Assembly (NCBI GenBank): GCA_027943335.1
Contig: BSBK01002935.1
Span: forward strand, 271,001-335,000
Direction: 5' to 3'
Source: Chamaecyparis obtusa
Lineage: Eukaryota; Streptophyta; Pinopsida; Cupressales; Cupressaceae
DNA length: 64,000 nt
Shown: positions 22,516 through 36,122 of the stretch, piece after piece
Layout of the letters: every line of letters begins with the position of its first letter
Numbering within the stretch: position 1 is the stretch's first letter
Made by a program: the position numbers and the translations under genes
Notes under the pieces: model-generated
Databases searched by the model: none
What the model saw: the letters and a program-made list of their open reading frames with translations, nothing else
Told to the model about the DNA's origin: nothing

Positions 22516-22716
22516 CATAAATATGGGTACATTGATAATTCCAAAGCTCATTCAATTTTTATTCATGAAAGTAGGAAGAATTCTTTAAAGGTAATCAATA
22601 ACCCGAAGGAAAATGGAAGAATAGAAAAAAGTACAAAAAATAAAGGCTATCTCTTCCATACCAAACCTTCAGATGGATCTACAAGGTCCAAAATAAAGGA
22701 CAATAAGGGAAAATGA
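22516..22716 (+). pseudogene. Copia gag, second part, resuming after the Gypsy insertion
   Basis: Directly after the LTR the plus strand encodes NSKAHSIFIHESRKNSLKV and further Lys/Asn/Ser-rich sequence ending at 22716. This is the C-terminal tail expected after the HDQDKLI segment that stops at 13654. The zinc knuckle is not recognisable. Together with 13231-13654 it shows the original gag was continuous before the insertion. Confidence 0.7.
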
Positions 22717-23329
22717 AGGTCTAGCTATAGAAGCCATGGTTACCAGCTAGAATCATCATGCATGAGGAATACTGTTGATATCATGGCACATATATTTTAA
22801 TAGAATAATATTATTAATTTTATATAAGAAAGTGAAAAGAAAAATACAAATGAAAAGAACCAAAAAGAAGAGATAATGGTCATACATTTACTTCTATTTA
22901 TTCTTCTCCAGATATATGGATGATACACTTTAGAGCTTCAATCCACATATTAGTCACATAAGATGTTCTCTCTTCTTTCAAAATATATTTCAGCTCTCCT
23001 ATTATCATGGTAAATGGTTCTACGAAAGAGAAATTTGGAATAGGGAGGGAAGATATTGGTATTGGAAGTATTTAGATTCTCTTGGAAATTACAAATCTTT
23101 ATGTTAATGTTCCTTCTATGTATCAAATGACTCATACTATAGTTGATATGAGATTTGAATCGAGCCAAGATTGAACATATTTGACATGCAAGACAACTCC
23201 AAAATTATTTTTGGTAAGGTGAATCAATAATATCATATGTATACATCCTCTCATTTTGTATCCAAATTAGATTCTACTTTAGTACTATAAAATGAAAACA
23301 ATGAAAGTAGAATTTAGTATGAAATATTT
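22717..23329. other. degenerate Copia internal sequence, nothing recognisable
   Basis: AT-rich stretch between Copia gag and integrase remnants, where the protease should lie. I could not see a convincing DSGA active-site motif. Confidence 0.4.
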
Positions 23330-23543
23330 TGTCATTTGATCCTTACTTACATGGAAAAATTTAGTAAAAAGTGGGATGGTGAAAGACTTGAGTACTATAT
23401 AATTTTTTGATGAAAGCTCTAAAATTTGTGCTCTTGAAAAGCATCCACAATAAAATTTCTCAAATAGGATTACATGGAGAGATTCATCTCCTCTAGAGCT
23501 TTTTCAAAGTGATCTACTGGGTACACATTCTCATTCTCTTAGG
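23330..23543 (+). pseudogene. Copia pre-integrase and integrase start, fragment
   Basis: The plus strand gives MVKDLSTI, SSKICALEKHPQ, SPLELFQSDLLGTHSHSL in shifting frames. These match the CxxC.LGK and PLELxHSDLxGP motifs at the start of Copia integrase. It is the downstream part of the same plus-strand Copia and is cut off at about 23543 by an LTR fragment. Confidence 0.65.
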
Positions 23544-25268
23544 TATGAGATCTTAAGATGACCATCGATCTTTCTTTTTTTCAGGTGGGTCTGATGCCAG
23601 GTCAGGGTGACATGCCATCTTCTCATTAGCTGAAGTGAAAGGAACATCTATGGGACCGTGTTGCCAGGTGTGCTGATGTGTTCGAGTGTCATTGGTTGAC
23701 GCGTGTTGATGAAGACTTATAGGTGGATAAAATGTCAGAAGGGTCTTGGCTTAATAAAATCTATGATGGGCGCATGATCAAAAGGAATATTCAGGGGACA
23801 TGAGATCATGCACTCGCCGTTAGATTAGAATCTTATCTTCAGTGGGTCCATTGTTAGGGAAGTGTCGAGATGTCTACTGATGGAGTAGCTGAAGTGAATA
23901 AAAGAATGCCAAGTGGCATAAATGGGCCCAGCGTTAGTAAATCTCTCTATGAATTAGCGACCAAAGGGTTTTCTGTGTTCACTTAATGTAACTAGGGTAA
24001 GTTAAAAGGCTCAACGATTCAACAAAAACCCTTGTGCGCTGAATCACCTGACCAGACCGGGGTTAAGAAAAGGATTCTATGAATTAGAGGAGGGTCTTCA
24101 GTCGCACAGTCGATGAATGACTTAAAAGAGGAAAAGTTCTAGGTGGGTCCAAACTGATAAGTATGCTGATTTGCTTGCTTCCGATTGGTCACTAACTTCC
24201 ACTGTGGCTTTGAATTTTCAAAAGGGTTTTGAAGTTATTTTCTCAGCGTATCTGGGCCATTCATTTGCAAGGAAGATGTAGGATATTGACAGACACATTT
24301 TTAAGTGACCAGCTAGCCGTTGTATTTCAAATTCAAATGTGTCTAAGAGGATTTTTTGTTAGTATTTGACTTGTAGGCCGCGAGTGGTGAGGTAGCTCAA
24401 ATAAATTTATGTCACCAGGACATTTGTAGTTGAAAGAGGGATGATGAGAAGGTCTAGGTGGCTGCCATGGGTCGAGTCCTATTCTTGAAAGGTACCATTT
24501 TTGCATTCATGGTGAGACTTTTGTGTAGAGGAGTTGATGAATCCAGGTTGCTTGTCTGTGGGTAGATGTAGTACAGAGATGGGCACGCAAACCTAAGGTC
24601 TAATCTACCATAATGTTGTAGAGATATATTCATGATCAAACTTGGTTGAGTTAGGGTTAGTTATTATTGCAGATTTTTGTAAACCCTAGTTAGGTTTTAA
24701 CTCCTACCTACGTGCAAAAAGAGAAGATATATATAATGTAATTTTGGAGCTTTAGAGCTCAGAATTGACTTTTTGTAAAAAGAAGAGTTGAACAATTGTA
24801 GAAGAAATTCATCTTTTCTTAAGGGTCATCTGTGGTATCATTTCTACCCTCTGACATATGCAGTTGTAAAATTCCCATTGATAATTCAAACATTGCAGAG
24901 GTATTTTGTGACAATTCTTCATGTCCTTATGCTTCCTTGCTTGGATTATCTCTTATTGGATTGAAGTATATGTATGTTTTAAGTGATATCTTAGGGTTCC
25001 TAATCCCTCTCTCTTACTGCAATTTTGTGTATTATTGTGGATGATTTGATGTGAATTATTTTGTGGGTATACCTCAACCCCCTAACAATCTTGTCTCATT
25101 CCTATACTGAGTTGCAGAGGTGAATGTTTGTCTGTGGGTTGTGGATTGTGTCTAAATACTTAGGAATGCTATTGTTTGTGAAAGTTCTCTCTTTCTGTGA
25201 CTAGCCTCTTTCTATTATAGACCCTTCTATGAAATATTTATGTAGGCCTATTTAGTGAGTTGTGATCT
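23543..25268 (+). repeat. LTR fragment of the large Gypsy family (36123 type), truncated at both ends
   Basis: Homologous and colinear with 36947-39150 and 50668-52390: ATGAGATCTT at the start, the CATGATC...GATCATGCAC block (23770-23813), TTCAAATTCAAATGTG, CTGCCATGGGTCGA, the TATATATAATG box near 24729 and CCCCTAACAATCTTGTCTCA near 25080. It lacks the TGTTATCCC start and the TATAACA end. No target duplication is visible, so deletion or a rearrangement formed its borders. Confidence 0.85.
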
Positions 25269-25330
25269 CCTAGACCTAATTTGTTCATTAAATTAGCCAC
25301 CTAGACCTAATTTGTTCATTAAATTAGCCT
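25269..25330 (+). repeat. 31-bp direct tandem duplication
   Basis: CCTAGACCTAATTTGTTCAT continues for 31 bases at 25269 and is repeated at 25300 almost without change. A second short duplication (AATAAAATTACTTT twice) follows at about 25353-25382. Both lie at the ragged right edge of the LTR fragment. Confidence 0.85.
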
Positions 25331-25518
25331 ATGCTAATTTTATTAACATATAATAAAATTACTTTATAATAAAATTACTTTAAACCTTCCATAAGAAAAG
25401 GTAGATATTTTGAATAGGCAATATGACCAATAGGGGAGGGGAGAAAGATTTGTTGAAAAATACAAATTATCTCATAATATGACTTAGTTCTCCTTAATAT
25501 TTAGCTAATAATATTACT

Positions 25519-28100
25519 TTAGAGTAAATATATTAATTTTTTTTTACTAGAATAATGCATATCCATATGCATTTGGTTTTGATAAGGAGGGGAAGTCAAC
25601 CCCAATTTATCTAAGTGATACTTTTGAGTATCCTTAGGTAATACCTTTGTAAATATGTCAATAATTTGTTTCTTTATACACATGTCATCAAAATTTACCT
25701 CATTTTTTAAAACCTTGTCTCTCAAGAAGTGATATTGGATTGAAATGTGTTTTATCCTTGAGTGTAGTACCAAGTTCTTGAAATGTTTATAGAATTGGTA
25801 TTCTCATGCAAACTAGAGATAGTCTCATCAAACATAATCTGAATATCTTTGAATGTCTATTTTATCCATAGTATCTAAGTGCAAAATGATGAAAAAATAT
25901 ATATTTATTAAGTTAGTAGTAGAAAGAGACACAAAATATTATTTTTTACTTCACCAAGCAACCATTCTTTCTTCCACTAGTACTCATTCTCTTATCAACA
26001 CATCCATCCCAATCTAAATCTATATAAGCCATGAAAGTAAATATGGTTTATTGGGGTACCATAATCCAAAACCTTTAGTTCCTTTCAAATATTTCAAAAA
26101 TACATATAGAACAACAACATGAGATTCTTTGGGGTCTTGCTAAAATTTGGAAACAAGACAAACAATATTACTGATATCTAGTGTACTAGTTATTAGATAT
26201 AACAATTTTTTAATAATTTATATGTGCTTACTTTTATTATCCTTTGGTCATTCATCATCCTAAATCAACTTATATCCATTAATACTAGGAGTGCATACAA
26301 GTTTCTATGTTTTCACCCTTGAAACATTTTAAATATTTCCTTCATATACTTTGATTGAAAAATGAAGATACCATCACCTTTTTATTAACTTGCAAGCCAA
26401 AAAAGAAATCCATTTCATCAATCTTTTACATTTCAAATTCTTTTTGTATTTCCTTAGCAAATTTCTTACACATATCATGATTACCTCAAAATATCATATT
26501 GTCAACATAGACAATTACAATCAAGATATCATTTGATTCAACTTTATAGTAGATATTACTATCAACAATACCTTTTTGAAAGCCTTGACTTGGTAGATAA
26601 CTATCAAGCCTTCAATACAAAGCTTTTGGAGATTGCTTCAGTCCATATGATGCCTTATTTAATTTAAAGACAATGTATGGATGATTATATAGCTTGAATC
26701 ATTATTGTTTTTACATGTAAAAATATTCGTTCCATTCTCAAATTAGGATTATAGATTTTACATCCATCTTATATATTTTGAATTCCTTATGTACCATGGA
26801 ATCCAAAAGCATTCTGATATGTTTCATTATTTTCAGAAGCCCATAAGTTTCCTCAAAATCAATACCTTCCTCTTGTATGTATCCCTTTCATACAAATATT
26901 TCTTTATTCCTCATTATATTACCACCGTCATTAGGTTTCTTCTGGAATACCCATTTTTTTCTAATTACATTCTTTTTTGTCAGTCTTGAGAGTAATTTCC
27001 AAGTCTTATTTTCTCAATCTAATCTAGCTCTTCCTTCATATTCTCCATCCTATTGCTTTCACTACAACCCTTTGTTAGAGTCTTTAGTTCAACTTCTAAA
27101 ATCAAACATAAGTTGACATGTTCAACAACTTTACTTCTTCATATTACTCCTATATTCTTCTCTCAAATTATCATATTTTCTACATAATTTATCTAGACAT
27201 ATCTAGTAGTCTTAGGAGAAGTTCTTGGATCATGTTCCTCATTATTTTTTTCTTCATTTTCTACATCATTCTTGACTTCTTTCTTGCTAGTAGACTCATG
27301 ATTCATATGTAGCTTCTATTTCTATATTCTTTGAATTTATTTTCATCAAATTTTACATTTTCACTCTTAACTATTATTCTCAACCTTTTTTTATAGAATC
27401 TATAAGCTTTACTCTTTGTGGAATAACCAATACATATTCCTTTACCTACTTTGGTTTCAAAATTTTTGATATTCTCCTTTTCTCTTCAAATGTATCATTT
27501 TGTTTGAAAAATTATTAGATGTTTAACATGATAGGTTCTTCCATACCATACCTCAAATGATATCTTTTCAAGATTCTTCATGGTCAAAATTATTTTTATA
27601 CTTTACACTCTAGTCAAAATTTCTTCTTCCCAATACACTTCTACAAGCTTTTCTTCGTAGACCATGGTTTTTGATGCTTTCTATATTATTTTGTTCATCC
27701 TCTCAACTATGTGATTCTCTTGCGATGTTCTAGGAGAACAACATGTCTCCTTATTCAGTAATTCTCAAAAAATATTGTGTAATCCATTTATAGTAATTTA
27801 TCCTCCTCTATTGGATCTTAAACATTTTATTCTTCTATCTGCCTCATTCTCAACCATAGTTTTGAATATCTAGAAGTTCTATAATGTTTCAGATATTTTT
27901 TTAAAGAAAGTAACTAAATTCATCCTAGAATAATCATCAATTAAAAATATGAAATACCTTTCTCCTTTTATAAATTAAATTATTGTATGCCTCCATAGGT
28001 TAGTATGCACTAAATCCAATGGTCTAGTAGTCAATTTTTCTTTTTCCCTGAAAGTTATCCATGTTTGTTTTCTAATTTGACTTTTTTTTTAGTGAATTTT
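25519..28100 (-). pseudogene. Copia pol (integrase, RT, RNase H), decayed
   Basis: Read downward on the minus strand. Integrase C-terminal half: ERMNKII (about 27700), KISFEVWYGR (about 27560), GKGICIGYSTKSKAYRF (about 27430). RT: FKLNKASYGLKQSPKALY (about 26660-26610) and ILIVIVYVDNMIF (26496-26530), where YVDD has become YVDN. RNase H: YIDLDWDGCVDKRMSTSG (about 26010), then an intact 84-codon end with HSRIKHISIQYHF and DIFTKVLPKDTQKYHL (25773-25519). Frame shifts and stops are frequent, so it is inactive. It faces the opposite way to the Copia fragment at 22.5-23.5 kb and is a separate, older-looking element. No LTR was identified on either side. Confidence 0.85.
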
Positions 28101-30544
28101 ATTTATAGGTCTTATAAGCATTGGAAAATTCATTTTACATGAAATACATTTATCCTTATCATATTGTCAATGTTGATATGACACATGCCAATCTCCCATT
28201 GAACTAAGACATCATATAATATATATTGAAAGTCTTTAATTGATACATGTTTCCCTTGTTCTTCTTTCCAACATCAATTATAGTTTCATGTGGTTTTCTT
28301 ATCTTACAACCATTTTTTGAAAGTAAAATATTATATCCATTATCACATATCTATTGAAGACTAAAGAGATTATAATTTATATTTTTTAAATATTAAACAT
28401 TTTCAATGTTGTGTTTCCCATAAAAAACTGATAGAGCTAGTTGAAACTATTTTATCTCCTTGATCACCATCAAATTTAAAAAATCATCTATTATACATTA
28501 CAAGTTTTATGAATTGTACTACCCTAAATTGTAAGCACTTGGGATCTCTACAATTTAACAATATTTTAGAACCTTCTTTAGTGTATTTGCATTATGCATA
28601 TTCACTGGAGGACTTTATAATCATAGTTAATTCATATCTAATTCAAATTGAGGCATTTTTCCATATAACTTGTACAAAAATTTAGGTAGGATATAACCTC
28701 TATGGATCCTCCTATATTTATCCTCCAATTAAAAAATTCATTTATTCTCTAACACCTTATTTTACCATGAAATTCAATTTTGTCATTAGAATCAACTATA
28801 GATTATCATCTTAAACTATTAGATCTTCCATAACCCATTCCTTGAGATCAACCAAAGTCCGCCTATGATAGGCCAACTTGGGTTGACCTACTCATAGACT
28901 AGGACAAATTCAACCTAGTCTTGGGAGTTTCTTGCAAAATTTATGGCCTCGATCCCTTTAAGAGGGATCTGAATGGTCTCTAGATCTATGGTTGGATTCT
29001 TAATTTTGACCACTAGAGTCACTATAAAAACAATGCACTTGCTCAATTTCGGGATAATGTACTGAAGTGAAAAGTGAACATTCCAATTTGATGACAACAA
29101 TAAATTGCAAGGTTGGAGCCCTAATTTGATGACATCCATTGAAGTAAGTTTTAACGATTAATGAATTCATTCAAGCATCTACAAATTCAAATCAAGCATT
29201 AGAGTCATTATTTTTCTACATCACAGAGTCTCAATTAGACCGTGAGGATGGCTATGAGTAGTTTTTTTTCCCTTGGGGACTTCATATTATTTCCTTGTTA
29301 TTTTAAGGTCTATGCATTAATACTTTATATTTATATGCATACATTTACATGGCATGGTTTCAATATATAACACATAGGGTTAGATCTAGGCATTTACTTA
29401 AACATTCTATCTCATTTTCATTCTAGACATACTCTAGATTCATGAGCATGTCACACTTTACTTATTCTAATAGTTATCTATGGAGATGGGAATAACCAAA
29501 ATGTGGGGTTGACTAAGGAAAACCACTACATAGCCAAATCTGCACATATTTTCCTAATTTATAGGTTACAAGAATATAGGTACAGGTACAACTTTGGGAA
29601 GAAGACATGGAGAACTTATATCTCTTTCTCTTTCTCCAAAATATGAACTGTCTCTAGACAAGGCCATATTCAACCTATTGCTAGACAACATCAACTTAGA
29701 TTGGCCTAGTCATTTTGAAAAATAGAGAGTCTCAATTTTATAAGTTACACTTTCTAGACTTTCAGACTCACACATCAAAGAATTTCAACATTCTATATAT
29801 CATGAAAATCAATTTCAAAATATCATCTCGTCCACTCATTTATTAGTGTACACATTATTATCTCTATTCTCTTTCATTTAATTTCATAGAAGAGATTTTG
29901 TTTTCATATTTACATATCTCCTATCTTATTCTATTGGAATTAAATAAATCTAACTCTATAAGAAACAAATCTACTATTTGTACCCTATTAATTTTTGTTG
30001 TACTTATCAGATCTACTCTATACGAAAGTTTTTCCATATTAGAATGCATAATAGAGTTCCCTTGACACAATAGTTTTGGTGAGTGAACTATGTTCATTGT
30101 ATTTCTCATGATTTCTTGTTATACATTTTGGTGAGTTTGAATTCTTCATGCATGATACATTTTGTATTGGATAGATAGATCTTGTATCATGCATTTAAAA
30201 TATAACAAAAATATTGTAATTTAGTGACTATATTTCCTTTTCATGAATTGCACTAGATTACATTTATCTTTTTATGCTTTTACTGCATCATAAAAGAGAA
30301 AAATACAAAAACAAAAACATTTTATTTTTATCTTGTTTTCAATATGTATGATTTATTTATTCATGACTATTTTTTATTCCTTTAGTAGGCATGATTTAAA
30401 TAACAATCTCAAGGTGTTTAGTAGTGAATATTTTGTTTTGACAGATGAGGTCCATCAAGATCACATCTCTACTAAACATTCCATCTACATCTCTTCAATC
30501 AAACATTTACAAAATATTGCTCTCCTTTCTTCCTTTTAAGGATT
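28101..30544. other. unassigned AT-rich DNA, probably degenerate retroelement
   Basis: Upstream of the minus-strand Copia integrase, where its gag, protease and 5' LTR would lie; I could not recognise them. Short ORFs at 28915-29139 and 29921-30109 show no family motif. Nothing else is supported. Confidence 0.4.
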
Positions 30545-31480
30545 CTATTTTTGTTCATTGAAACACCTAAATTTGTTGTCCATGCTAAAGATGTGATAAC
30601 TATTAAACGTTGTCCTAAACAATATACTCCTTAAGCATTCACAACACCTATACTTAGAGTTAAAGTATATAATCCTCAAAGTTATTTCAAATCTTTGAAC
30701 AATCCATTTATAACTATTAGAGGGAAACCTAAAAGTCCTTTGGAGTTTGTTAATGATTACCATGTGATTTCTCACACATATCATACAAGAAACAATCCTC
30801 AACTAACCAATCTAGTTTTTCCTACTTCTTTACCACCTACTTAATCCATGTTTCCTCCAGACCCACATTAATATCCTAATATGTGAAATGAATATTTTTT
30901 GGTAGAACAACTACATGATACGCCTATTAAGATTTAATTATGTGAACTTCTTCAAACATATTCTACTTATCATCAATCCATGCAATGAGCTTTAACTACT
31001 CTTCTAGATTGACCCCCTAATTTAGATATTGTATCAATTCCTTTTGGAATTTTTGTACATTATGATAGTTTCATCTCAAATTGTCTTTTCTCAAGATGAT
31101 ATTCCTTCCAAAGATGCTCAAAACTAATATCATTTCCTTAAGGTTGTTGTCCTTATCAAAAACAACCTAGTTCAAAGGACCTGAATTGGTAATGGGTTTG
31201 GATTGAATGTTTTTAGTATGGACACACTAAAAGAAATAAAAGATAATATTTAAACTATTAAACTAAATTATATTCCTATTCCTATTTTTGTTGATGTTGC
31301 TAAGAAAATATTGGGTATTATTACATTACCTATTAAGGTCACTCTAGTTATTTTAGACACTCTTATTCATGTGATTCCTTGACCCCTTAAATACAATCAT
31401 CTTTTGGGTGGAGCTTGGTTCCATAATGTAATCACCTAAAAATTGTCTACTAGAATCAAAACACCTAATTTGATATGGTA
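30545..31480 (+). pseudogene. Tat-like Gypsy gag tail and protease, decayed (copy A)
   Basis: The plus strand gives SPLEFVNDYHVISHTYHTR, then a proline-rich stretch, and near 31180-31470 a protease-like region: GNGFGLNVFSMDTLKEI, ILGIITLPIKVTL and YNHLLGGAWFHN. The last recalls the LLGRPWIH signature of Tat-type Gypsy proteases. Stops are frequent. Pol is not recognisable downstream. A second, better preserved copy of this protease type is at 35520-35870. Confidence 0.6.
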
Positions 31481-33495
31481 TTGTCTATGCTTTATCGCAT
31501 AAAAAATAGAGATTATATTTGAGGGTCTAGTTTCTTGAATTTTTGTAATTTTCGTGCTCGATTAAGCTTCATCTTGGCCTTGATATTCTATCTTGCAAGA
31601 AATAACTAGTTTTTGCAAGGTATTTGATAGGAAATTTTCTTGTCAAAATCATCTACATTTCCTTATTTTGAGACTACTAATGCTTTGTGGTATTAGGAAA
31701 CATGCCAAAGATATATCTTGAGACTACTAGAGCTATTTGTCTTGTAGGTTTCCTTGGAGATATAAATATACATTTTTCCTTTGTAAATTTGATTTTATAG
31801 GCATATAGATTTACTAGGAGGGCTTCTTCTCTTGTGAATAGTTGGGTAGTAGGAGATTATACTCTTTACCTCCCAGAGGTTGAATAAAAAATCTTGACCT
31901 ACTTGGTTTTTCACTTGCACAAAATCTTGGGTAAATGAATATGTGCTTGATGTTCTTGGGAGAAGCTATGGAGTGGAAGAGTATGATCTTTTCCCTTGTG
32001 GAAAGTATAAATATATAATTTCATTATCCTGTCTACTTTTATTCTCATTTCACCTTTAGAGGGTCTTTTGTTGAGGTAAAAATCTCATGGGAATGACCCA
32101 AGTGGGACAAAGCAAAGACAAATCATTTAACCCAGTATAAAATTTATTCCTTAATGGCCAAAAACCACAAGGACATGGCTATTAACTATGTTGGGTTACT
32201 CATTTGAATGGAAGAATACATGCGAGAGTAATGTGTAGGGAAACAAGGTCTCAATATTGCTTGCAAGACTACCTTACTTGAAGTGCTTGTAGGGATATAG
32301 GCCTTAATTCCTCTAAGAAGAACTATAAGGGATAGTTGTAAATGGATTCCCTTACTAAACACTCTTGGTTAGAAGCTAACTAAATTACCTCTAAAAGTAA
32401 CATAATTTTTGTACAAGGATTGATTCAAGTGGACTTAGTGAGATAAACTTAAGATTACTCACCATATTTATTCCCTTGGATGCTATCCTCAAAAAAGGCC
32501 AACATAACTTTGTGTGAGGAAAAGGAATACCAAGTTGTGGGAAAAGATTTTGATACTAGCCTTTTATTTTTGGTAGTGTTCTACTTGATGTGTTAAGACC
32601 AGTGGAAATAATTGTGAGACATACACCTGATGTTGTGACACATTGCACTACCCTCTAAGACCTCATAAGTACTTCTATCCCCAAAGTTTCATTGTCCTTT
32701 GGTGGATTATCTGAAGAATTTTGTTTGATCACACTATTTCCTACCTGAAAACACTCAGATTGGACTGATGAATACTTAGCCTTATCATGAATCTGAAATT
32801 AAAATAGTCCAGATTGGTCCAAATCTTTGAAAATAATGGTAAATTGTCCATTATCTACCTTATATCATTTTTCAAAGCAATTTATTGTACAATTCAAGTT
32901 CTTTATCACACTAAACATTGAGTTCCATCATACAAATAGATTAGTCCTCACCATATTATTACATTCTATTGGGAGTTTCATCTCACCCAATGTTGGATTT
33001 TATCGCATGATCCTGTGCTTGACTAGTTACCAAAACTGCATTGAGTTCTCAAAATTTCAGCATCTTTTACTGTCTAGGTACTTCTTGGATTTCCTGTCAT
33101 CTTGATTATTAGTCACCCATCTGAAAATGGTACTCTTAGTTGATTGATTATTTTACACTAATTTAGTCTCTCTTCACTTGTGTTTTAAATATCTTAGAAG
33201 TGATGTAGTTGTTGTCTCAAAATATCTTGGCTCTTTCAAAATTAAAACTTTCTCATCTTTTTCACAAATGCCACCCAATATGAATTCAGTCCTCATTATT
33301 AGTACATTGTACTTAGTTCTCTTAGCTACATCAAATTTTTTGCAAGTATCACTTGGTAGGTGTTCAGACCCCACTCTTGATACCTTGCACCTTATTTTAG
33401 TTGCTTCATTACCTATTACTTACTTCTAAAATAGAGTTACCATTACTTTCATCTTTTAACACTAGCTTAGTAACCTCACTACTTTTAATTTTTGA
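31481..33495. other. unassigned stretch between two Tat-like relics
   Basis: Two kilobases without a recognisable domain. Short ORFs (32827-33105, 33178-33429) show no family motif and lie in AT-rich sequence. It may contain an LTR of one of the neighbouring Gypsy relics, but I found no paired repeat. Confidence 0.35.
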
Positions 33496-36122
33496 ATCTG
33501 ATTTTTGATGTTAGTTATAACTCATAGTCACTCCTATAAGGATACAACTAATCTAAAAGGAAAATCTATTTACAATACACTTGGATTTTCCCTCTATGAG
33601 GAATCTATGCATCAAAATATTGTTTACCAATTAGTACCCTTTACCCACCTTGAGAATTATGATCAAATCAACATGTTGACCTATAATTGGAGCACTCACA
33701 AAAGGCATGATTTTAGATCCTCTGAGGATGAAGAAACTACACAATAGGAAATTTGAAAGTGTCAAGAAGAAAAAAATTTCCATAAAGTGATACAGGCCAT
33801 CATAAATTAGGATAAGGATCGATATTTCATGCATCTCGCCTCTATGGGTTTGAAGCTTCCCCCCAACTCTGTTGTGGATGTATTACTACAAAAATATGAT
33901 GAGTCTCCTCTAATGACTTTTAGAAAATAATTCCAAGATTTAAGCTATGATATTTCACAACTCAAAAAGGACAAGGACTAGCCCTCCAATAAGTATTCAT
34001 TCGAAGCAATATTTCCTTTCCTCTTCAATAGAAATATCTAGATGTCTCATGTCCCATCCAAGGTGGAGATCCCTAAATATGATACATATGATGGATATAA
34101 ATATATTTGGGACCATGTGTGATAATTTTGTGACCTAAGCATGGAGTTCATGCACAAACATGATATTTTATGAGACTCTTCCTTCATAGTCTCAGTAGCC
34201 AAGCTATGAGATGGTTCACTTCACTTGCCCCTAGAATTTAGAACTTTGATCAGCTTGTTCTGAAGTTCATCCAATAATACTCCTGTACAACATCTCTCAC
34301 ATTGTCACAATGCTCAATTTGTGCAATACAAGGAACCATGTGGGAGATCCTTTCATTACATTCCTTCAATGGTGGAAAATAATTTTTTCTAGATATCCTT
34401 GACAAATTACTTAGACTGGGAAGATCAATATATCTGCATAGAATATGTCCTTGTTTAGAAAGGAGAAGTTTCCTTATAACATAAATCTTCTTCCAAAAAT
34501 CAACATAGCAAGGATAAGCACAAGTTCTGCACCAAAACTAATTATGTCGTCAATGATAGAGTTGTGGGTACAGTCTCTATATCTACATCTTTCAAACCCA
34601 AGGATCCATCTTTCAATCTCTTTACTGATATTGAAGTAGAAAAATCCAACAAGAGCACCCATTTGAGCTCTAAACCCAAGGGTAAAAAAGATAGGTCATG
34701 GACCCCTAGGCCTAAGTAAGATTTTACTCGCCTTGAGAGTCACTTGAGAATACCTTGAAGATGCTTCTCACTAACAAGATCATCACATTTCCTGATAATC
34801 CAAAGCTTTAAAAATATGAGATTAATGGTGGAATGATAACCACTATTGTGATTACCATCACAATAAAGGCCACAAAAAAATAATTGCATGAATCTCAAAC
34901 ATTTGATCTAGGATCTAATTGATATTGTGACTATTGTGGTCAATCCCCCTCAAATGAATACTAATCCCAAGGCCTCCAAAGAACTTTTTCCTAAATATAA
35001 AAAAATGGAAATCATCTAAGGTAGAGGACAACAAGGTGGGTTAAACCTACTTGAACAATGACAATGTGATCCACATGCTAAAGTCTTCTAATCATATAGT
35101 TAATGTTATCAAGATCAAGAGAAAGACTTAGGGTGAATCTTCTAACGTAGATACTCACTCTTAGAGTAAGTTCACTCTCCAACAAGAAGGTTCTAGCCCT
35201 ACCTCTAAATACATAACAACCCAAGGATCCAAAACCACTACCTTGACTGCAGCATGTGATTACAATCTTCTTTATTAGCTTCAGTACACATTATTTTAGA
35301 TATCAGTCCTTAAATTTCTTAAATTTTCTCTTGTACATAAAGGGATTCTTGATGAATCCCTCTTAGTGGCTAACATTCCTAAGGATCTGGATGTAGGAAA
35401 TTTTTATTCCATGATTGGTCATCTTTCTTCCCCGTGTTATCTAACCCTTTCAAAACTAAATTATAACTCTATTAGTCACCCTCATAACTAGACTCTCCAT
35501 ATATAATTCCTCATACATAAGCACATGGTAAAATATATTTTAATAGATGGTACCATAGGTTTGAAATCTACATATTTAACCTAGTTAATACTCTTAGTTT
35601 CTTAGAGCATGCTATTGACCCCAGATGAAAAATCACAATCAAAGCATATCATGAAGAGGAACACTCTTCTAATGGTATGGTAGTCTTTCTAACCTGAGTG
35701 GGTCCTATTTAGTAGGATGTTATTTTTCAAGTTGTGAACCTTCCAATTGCATATAATATACTTCTTGGTCATTTATGGATCGATGAAATATAGACAGTAC
35801 CATCAACATACCATCAATGTATCAAATTTAATCACAATGACATCAATGTTACAATTTGTACAGACTCAGTATATACTTGCAATAATATGAAACAAGTTGG
35901 AAGCATGGTTGTAAAAAATAAGAAATCCATGAGGAACTAAGAAACTAAGAGATCTAAACAAGTAGTATTGGGTGAATTTTTTAATAAGCTTAGTATAAGA
36001 TCAAATGGAATAGGGGAATATAATTTTAATGCTTCATACTCTATGATAAACCAACGTATTTCACCTATATATTATGGGAGACCATTTTCATCCCTCCAAC
36101 TTGCTCACACCTCTAATCCAAT
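33496..36122 (+). pseudogene. Tat-like Gypsy gag-protease and start of pol (copy B), cut by the insertion at 36123
   Basis: Gag remnants: MHLASMGLKLPPNSVVDVLL (33829), HVPSKVEIPKYDTYDGYK (about 34040), then a decayed gag core to about 34400. Protease: TIKAYHEEEHSSNGMVVFL (about 35640), VNLPIAYNILLGHLWIDE (about 35740) and VPSTYHQCIKFNHND (about 35800), matching the Tat LLGRPWIH and PSTYHQCIKF motifs. An open stretch, 35968-36122, ends exactly at the TSD CCAAT. The pol sequence continues at 52700 past the 16.6-kb inserted element. Several stops make it inactive. Confidence 0.75.
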
